Positions 6,156 through 9,767 of a stretch of 9,767 nucleotides of DNA are shown one piece after another. The notes below the pieces were generated by a model. That model was given only the letters and a program-made list of their open reading frames with translations. It made no database searches and was not told the origin of the DNA. Positions within the stretch are counted from its first letter, which is position 1; each line of letters opens with the position of its first letter. This DNA comes from Holosporales bacterium. Lineage in GTDB: Bacteria; Pseudomonadota; Alphaproteobacteria; RUG11792. The DNA lies in NCBI GenBank assembly GCA_031286725.1, contig JAITTR010000075.1:1-9767 (forward strand), read 5' to 3'. The translations under genes and the position numbers were made by a program.

Positions 6156-6240
6156 GCGGTCGTGGCGGAATTGGTAGACGCGTAGCGTTGAGGTCGCTAT
6201 GGAGAAATTCGTGGAAGTTCGAGTCTTCTCGACCGCACCA
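6156..6240 (+). tRNA. tRNA-Leu (anticodon GAG)
   Basis: This 85-base class II tRNA has a perfect acceptor stem GCGGTCG/CGACCGC, a D-arm GCG/CGC around GAATTGGTAGA, and an anticodon stem TAGCG/CGCTA. The loop TTGAGGT places GAG at positions 34-36. It has a long variable arm, a T-arm containing GTTCGAGT, and an encoded CCA at 6238-6240. It reads CUC and CUU leucine codons. It begins six bases after the rplT stop, implying co-transcription and release by RNase P and 3' processing. The convergent recN stop codon is ten bases further on. Confidence 0.96.
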
Positions 6241-6250
6241 TTAACTCATT

Positions 6251-7900
6251 TTATTTTAACAATTGTTTTGCGGCTAATAGGGCGTCTGTATTTACCGAAG
6301 CTCCTGAAATCATTCTAGCAATTTCTTTTACTCTATCTTCATAATGCAAATTGTCGGCAAATACCATAATACGACTGTCGCTTACCGTTTTTCTAATTAC
6401 TATATGAGAATCTGCCTGGGCGGCCACTTGAGGGGAATGGGTTATCGAAATAACTTGCATTTTTTCGATGTCGCAAACCTTTTTCATAGCTCTACCCATT
6501 GAATAAGCCGCCGCCCCGCCTATTCCTATATCTACTTCGTCAAATACTATTGTTTTAAAATTCCCAAAGACGCTTAAGACCGTTTTTAACGCAAAGTTTA
6601 ATCTTGCGACTTCTCCCCCGGAGGCAATTTCGTTAATTGGCATCAAGTCGGATTTTTTATTAAAATTCGCCAAAAAACTTATACTATCTTTCCCACAAAT
6701 AGTTTGTTTTTCTTCGCAAAATTTAGTTTCTATTTTAAAAATCGCATCTTTCATTTGCAATTCTTTTAATTGAGAGCAAACTATACTTGATAATTCTTCC
6801 GCTGCGGTTTTTCTAAAATTAGAAAGAGTTTCAGATAAAACGTCGTAATCTTTCGATAAAATATTCATTTCTTCTTGGAACTCAATTAATTCTTTATTTA
6901 AAATATCTGAAGAATGAATATTTTTTCTTGCCAAATCCACAAATTCAAATAATAATACTGAAGAAGTATTATATTTTCTGGCGAAGTTTCTTATAACAGA
7001 AATTCTATCGTCTATTTCTTCTATTTCCTTTTCGCTTATATACAATTCTTCCTTTATTTTAGTTAATTCTTCAATAATATCCGAGATTTCTATTAAAACA
7101 TTATTTACTCTTGAATTTATTTGTTGGATTGACTTATTTTCTACTTTTTCTATTTGCCGTAACGCTTGCGTTAATTTTTGCTCAATTGGTATAGACGTTA
7201 TTAATTCCAAGGAATTATTAATTAGATTCTGGTTCGAATACAATTTTTGAACCGCCGATCTCCTACTCAGTAATTCCGTTTCCTCGTTTTCTTTTATCCC
7301 AATACTTTCCAAGTTTTTTATTATTTCTAGATTATAATTTCTATCTTTATCAAACTGTTTTATTTTTTCCTCCAGCAGATATATATCGTTAGATTTATTT
7401 TGTATTTTAAAATATAGATCAGAAATGTTACGCAATTCTTTTTTAATTTCTTTGTTTTCATAAACCATAAATTTATCTAAAATGTCTATATATTCTTCTT
7501 TATTTAAGATAGTATCAAATTGAAAGACTATATTTATCAAATACTCTGCTAACTTTTTGATAAGCTTGTTCGTAATTTGTTTGTTATTTATAGTTATTGA
7601 CGCTTTATTTGACGCGTCAATCATTTTTGTTATCGAAAAATTATTATTTATTTTAAACCCTAAGGCTTGCTCTATATTTGCCAATTCTTCTAAATAAAAG
7701 TATATTTTCACGAAGGTATTTTTACCTTGATATTTCTTTATTACTTTAGATTGAAACCTACCTAAGCAAAACTCTATTGCGTCGATTATTATGGATTTCC
7801 CCGTTCCAGTTTCTCCAGTAATTGCAGTAAATCCTTCCGAAAATTCTATTTCTAATTCGTCTATTATTATAAAATTTGAAATGTATATTTTCTGTAACAA
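6251..7900 (-). CDS. recN: DNA repair ATPase RecN
   Basis: RecN is an SMC-like ATPase that acts at DNA double-strand breaks with RecA. The 549-residue product has an N-terminal 'ISNFIIIDELEIEF' strand and the Walker A GETGTGKS (29-36). A long charged region rich in E, K, I and N (about 150-370) is likely the coiled coil. The ABC signature ASGGEVARL (426-434), Walker B TIVFDEVDIGIGG (450-462) and the H-loop THSPQVAAQA (from about 487) follow. Length matches the family (about 550). The TTG at 7898-7900 is chosen because it gives the family N-terminus and a stop lies six bases upstream in frame. There is no Shine-Dalgarno sequence. A TATAAT at 7906-7911 lies just ahead of the start, raising the possibility of a leaderless mRNA. 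No SOS-type operator (GTTC-N7-GTTC) is seen. Long stretches of the coiled-coil region are very AT-rich. Confidence 0.96.
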   Translation of the reverse strand: MLQKIYISNFIIIDELEIEFSEGFTAITGETGTGKSIIIDAIEFCLGRFQSKVIKKYQGKNTFVKIYFYLEELANIEQALGFKINNNFSITKMIDASNKASITINNKQITNKLIKKLAEYLINIVFQFDTILNKEEYIDILDKFMVYENKEIKKELRNISDLYFKIQNKSNDIYLLEEKIKQFDKDRNYNLEIIKNLESIGIKENEETELLSRRSAVQKLYSNQNLINNSLELITSIPIEQKLTQALRQIEKVENKSIQQINSRVNNVLIEISDIIEELTKIKEELYISEKEIEEIDDRISVIRNFARKYNTSSVLLFEFVDLARKNIHSSDILNKELIEFQEEMNILSKDYDVLSETLSNFRKTAAEELSSIVCSQLKELQMKDAIFKIETKFCEEKQTICGKDSISFLANFNKKSDLMPINEIASGGEVARLNFALKTVLSVFGNFKTIVFDEVDIGIGGAAAYSMGRAMKKVCDIEKMQVISITHSPQVAAQADSHIVIRKTVSDSRIMVFADNLHYEDRVKEIARMISGASVNTDALLAAKQLLK

Positions 7901-8008
7901 AATAAATTATAGAAACGGCATGTAACTATTCCGTATTTTACGCAGAGTTTTTAGATTCTACAATAGAATTACCAAGCTGCCTTGGAGATTTAATAATAGG
8001 CTTTTATG

Positions 8009-8027
8009 TCTCCCTCAGCGAGGGAGA
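8009..8027. repeat. 8-bp hairpin next to the large palindrome
   Basis: TCTCCCTC (8009-8016) pairs perfectly with GAGGGAGA (8020-8027) around AGC. It abuts the 19-bp inverted repeat at 8027-8091, and the two together form a tandem palindromic block in the murA-recN spacer. The remaining 7901-8008 stretch is AT-rich and non-coding as far as I can see. Confidence 0.65.
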
Positions 8028-8091
8028 AAAAAGGGAGGCAACTCGCCAGCTTCGCTGGCCACCCGCCCACCCCGAGTTGCCTCCCTTTTTT
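8027..8091 (-). terminator. 19-bp inverted repeat, probable murA terminator
   Basis: AAAAAAGGGAGGCAACTCG (8027-8045) is perfectly mirrored by CGAGTTGCCTCCCTTTTTT (8073-8091). On the minus strand this gives a GC-rich stem that ends in a T-run, about 40 bases downstream of the murA stop, so an intrinsic terminator is plausible. It is symmetric and would also work on the plus strand. The 27-base spacer contains a nested hairpin GCCAGC/GCTGGC (8045-8059) and, on the minus strand, near-quadruplex G-runs (GGGG, GGG, GGG). The size and nested design exceed an ordinary terminator, so a mobile palindromic repeat serving as terminator is equally possible. Confidence 0.65.
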
Positions 8092-8132
8092 ATACAAAAA
8101 CTTTAAAAGGTTATATTAAAGAGACTTTAGCC

Positions 8133-9401
8133 CTAAACTGAAAATCTTTCGATATTAGCTCCGCATTCCGTTAATTTTTTGTCTATATTTTCATATCCGC
8201 GATCCAAATGATATATCCTATTAACGACTGTCTCTCCATCAGCCACAAGTCCTGCTAAAATAAGAGAAACGGAGGCTCTTAAGTCCGTGGCCATAACTTG
8301 GGCTCCAAAAAGCTTTTTTACAGCCGTTATTACCACGGTTTTCCCATGAATAGCGATATTTGCTCCCATTCTGTTTAATTCAGGAACATGCATAAACCTG
8401 TTTTCAAATATGTTTTCCGTTACGGTCGCCGTTCCAGAACAAATAGACATTAAAACCGAATATTGAGCTTGGAGATCAGTCGGGAATCCTGGATATGGAG
8501 CAGTTTGGATATCGACTGGCCTTATTTCTCCCTCTTTTCTGTATACTAATACGTTGTTTAACCCATCTTTTTCGCAAGCAATGCCAGCAGATTGCAACGC
8601 TTCAAAAAATGTAAACAAATCGTCGTAAACACAATTTTTCAACAATAGCTTTCCATTAGTTAAAGCTGCAGCTATCGCGTAAGTCCCTGTTTCAATTCTA
8701 TCCGGAATAATTTCAAATTTCGTTCCGCGAAGAGATTCCACGCCTTCTATCGTTATAATAGGAGTTCCATGACCTGCTATTTTCGCTCCCATTTTGTTCA
8801 AAAGATTGCAAAACGCAATGACCTCAGGTTCCATAGCCGCGTTTGTTACTCTTGTTGTCCCTTTCGCCAAAACCGCAGCCATCAACGCGTTTTCCGTCCC
8901 GGTAACCGTAACTATAGGAAACGTTATATCGCAACCGAAAAGTCCTTTTTCCGCTTGAGCCTTTATATATCCGTTTTCAATAGAAATTTGAGCTCCCATA
9001 AGTTCCAAGGCTTTTATATGCAAATCGACTCCTCTCGCTCCAATAGCGCAACCTCCGGGAAGAGAAACCGAAGCTTTTTTAAATCTAGACACCAAAGGCC
9101 CCAAAACTAAAATAGAGGCTCTCATTTTTCTAACGAAATCATATGGAGCCTCGGTAGATTTTATCTTGTCAGTTTTGAGCGATATAGAGTGATCGTCCAA
9201 ATAATTTATGTCGCACCCAAGGAATTCCAAAAGCCCCAACAGGGAGTTTATATCCGCAAGTTTGGGAACATTGCGTAAAATAATCTCTGAGTCGGAAAGT
9301 AATGCCGCAACTAATGCCGGAAGGGCTAAATTTTTCGCTCCGCTAATAGTAATCTCGCCATTAAGCGGCTTCCCCCCTATAATTCGCATGCTTTGCAACA
9401 C
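8133..9401 (-). CDS. murA: UDP-GlcNAc 1-carboxyvinyltransferase MurA
   Basis: MurA transfers enolpyruvate from phosphoenolpyruvate to UDP-N-acetylglucosamine, the first committed step of peptidoglycan synthesis, in the cytoplasm. The 422-residue product is of family length. Motifs in order: ISGAKN (19-24, with the substrate-binding Lys23 and Asn24); RKMRASILVLGPL (91-103); PGGCAIGARGVDLHI (115-129) with the catalytic, fosfomycin-target Cys118; FPTDLQAQ around 310, with the catalytic base Asp; DLRASVSL with Arg375; and LDRGYENID with Arg401. The start is uncertain. A GTG at 9399-9401 has AGG nine bases upstream, while an in-frame ATG at 9387-9389 (residue 5 here) gives an N-terminus closer to the family but has no ribosome binding site. 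It is the sole peptidoglycan gene in the window. Presence of an intact murA argues that the organism still makes a cell wall. Confidence 0.97.
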   Translation of the reverse strand: MLQSMRIIGGKPLNGEITISGAKNLALPALVAALLSDSEIILRNVPKLADINSLLGLLEFLGCDINYLDDHSISLKTDKIKSTEAPYDFVRKMRASILVLGPLVSRFKKASVSLPGGCAIGARGVDLHIKALELMGAQISIENGYIKAQAEKGLFGCDITFPIVTVTGTENALMAAVLAKGTTRVTNAAMEPEVIAFCNLLNKMGAKIAGHGTPIITIEGVESLRGTKFEIIPDRIETGTYAIAAALTNGKLLLKNCVYDDLFTFFEALQSAGIACEKDGLNNVLVYRKEGEIRPVDIQTAPYPGFPTDLQAQYSVLMSICSGTATVTENIFENRFMHVPELNRMGANIAIHGKTVVITAVKKLFGAQVMATDLRASVSLILAGLVADGETVVNRIYHLDRGYENIDKKLTECGANIERFSV

Positions 9402-9428
9402 TATTAGGAACCTGATAATTAATTGCCG

Positions 9429-9448
9429 TTGTCGTAATTAAACGACAA
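9429..9448. promoter_or_regulatory. 20-bp palindrome, possible murA operator
   Basis: TTGTCGT (9429-9435) and ACGACAA (9442-9448) form a perfect 7-bp inverted repeat around AATTAA. It overlaps the candidate murA -10 box, where a dimeric repressor could act. No regulator is known from this window, and the hairpin has no T-run, so it is not a convincing terminator. Confidence 0.4.
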
Positions 9449-9465
9449 AATAATAAGAAAATCAA
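9437..9465 (-). promoter_or_regulatory. Candidate murA promoter
   Basis: On the minus strand TTGATT (9460-9465) and TTTAAT (9437-9442) are separated by exactly 17 bases. The -35 matches consensus at four or five positions, while the -10 lacks the highly conserved second-position A. The start would fall near 9430, giving a leader of about 30-40 bases before either murA start. Confidence 0.45.
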
Positions 9466-9767
9466 GCTCTCGACTATGTTTTTGCATCGAAGATATGATT
9501 TAAATTATAACCCCAAGATTTATCAAGCCGGATGGCGAAAGCAAAATATTGGTTTCATTCATGGAGATATGACTTTTATCTCTGGTATCATCTTAAAATT
9601 CTTATAATTGCGAAAAACCTTTCCCATAAAGCCCCGAAGGAAAGTCCTCACGCTAAACAAAATACTCAACTTACTTATATACTTTTCTCCTCCCAGTACG
9701 GCCTGGGTTAAATAATTAGTAAGAACTTCAAATCCGCAATTAGATATAGGATTGTGGAGCGGGAAAA
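9466..9767. other. Right-end gap with no recognisable gene
   Basis: I see no gene with family features here. A 59-codon plus-strand frame at 9532-9711 (opening MAKAKYWFHSWRYDF) is open but has no ribosome binding site, an unusual aromatic-rich composition, and no family I recognise. It may be chance or a small unknown gene. A GGAAAGTCC at 9639-9647 resembles the RNase P RNA core but nothing around it fits. The region is upstream of murA and may hold the tail of a decayed gene. Confidence 0.35.

Noticed and set aside
8769..9441. Plus-strand open frames antisense to murA
   Set aside because: They lie opposite a complete murA with all catalytic motifs and have no features of their own.
9639..9647. 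GGAAAGTCC resembling the conserved RNase P RNA core
   Set aside because: The bases on both sides do not match the conserved region, and no partner strand or later conserved segments are seen. Only about 120 bases remain before the window ends.

Overview
This is an AT-rich bacterial chromosomal window that mixes core housekeeping genes (bL9, TsaD, bL35, bL20, RecN, MurA, two leucine tRNAs) with lineage-specific material: a secreted leucine-rich-repeat protein, an MlaC-like protein coupled to a MORN-repeat protein, decayed coding sequence and large palindromic repeats. The low G+C, gene decay, BspA-type repeats and long gaps between genes suggest a host-associated proteobacterium. An alphaproteobacterial intracellular symbiont (Holosporales- or Rickettsiales-like) is my best guess, with low to moderate confidence, because no taxonomic marker was compared.

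Layout. The first 188 bases are the 3' end of rplI (+), which runs in from the left edge. A gap follows, then an LRR protein gene on the minus strand (491-1783). It is divergent from the mlaC-like/MORN pair on the plus strand (2153-3369). The 369-base divergent gap holds a near-ideal promoter for the LRR gene, a weaker one for the pair, and two strong palindromes between them. Positions 3370-4355 hold no intact convincing gene. There are gene-like peptide stretches in three plus-strand frames, interrupted by stops, and a G-quadruplex-type G-run just ahead of tsaD (4356-5384, +).

A compact translation cluster follows. A strong promoter (5416-5444) drives tRNA-Leu(UAA), rpmI, rplT and tRNA-Leu(GAG), apparently as one transcript. 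Neither infC nor pheST, the common partners of rpmI-rplT, is adjacent. Convergent to it, 10 bases away, is recN (minus, TTG start, no visible Shine-Dalgarno). Upstream of recN is murA (minus), separated by a 232-base spacer with a 19-bp perfect inverted repeat that looks like the murA terminator and may also be a mobile palindromic element. The murA promoter candidate overlaps a 20-bp palindrome. The right end (9466-9767) has no recognisable gene.

Functionally, bL9, bL35, bL20, both tRNAs and TsaD (t6A modification of ANN-decoding tRNAs) serve translation. MurA opens peptidoglycan synthesis and RecN acts in double-strand-break repair. The mlaC-like gene suggests outer-membrane lipid transport, and the LRR protein is a candidate exported surface or host-interaction factor. 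I see no CRISPR array, intact transposase or obvious defence system. The most unusual items are the mlaC-like/MORN coupling, the tRNA-bracketed ribosomal operon, the palindromic elements and the G-quadruplex motif.
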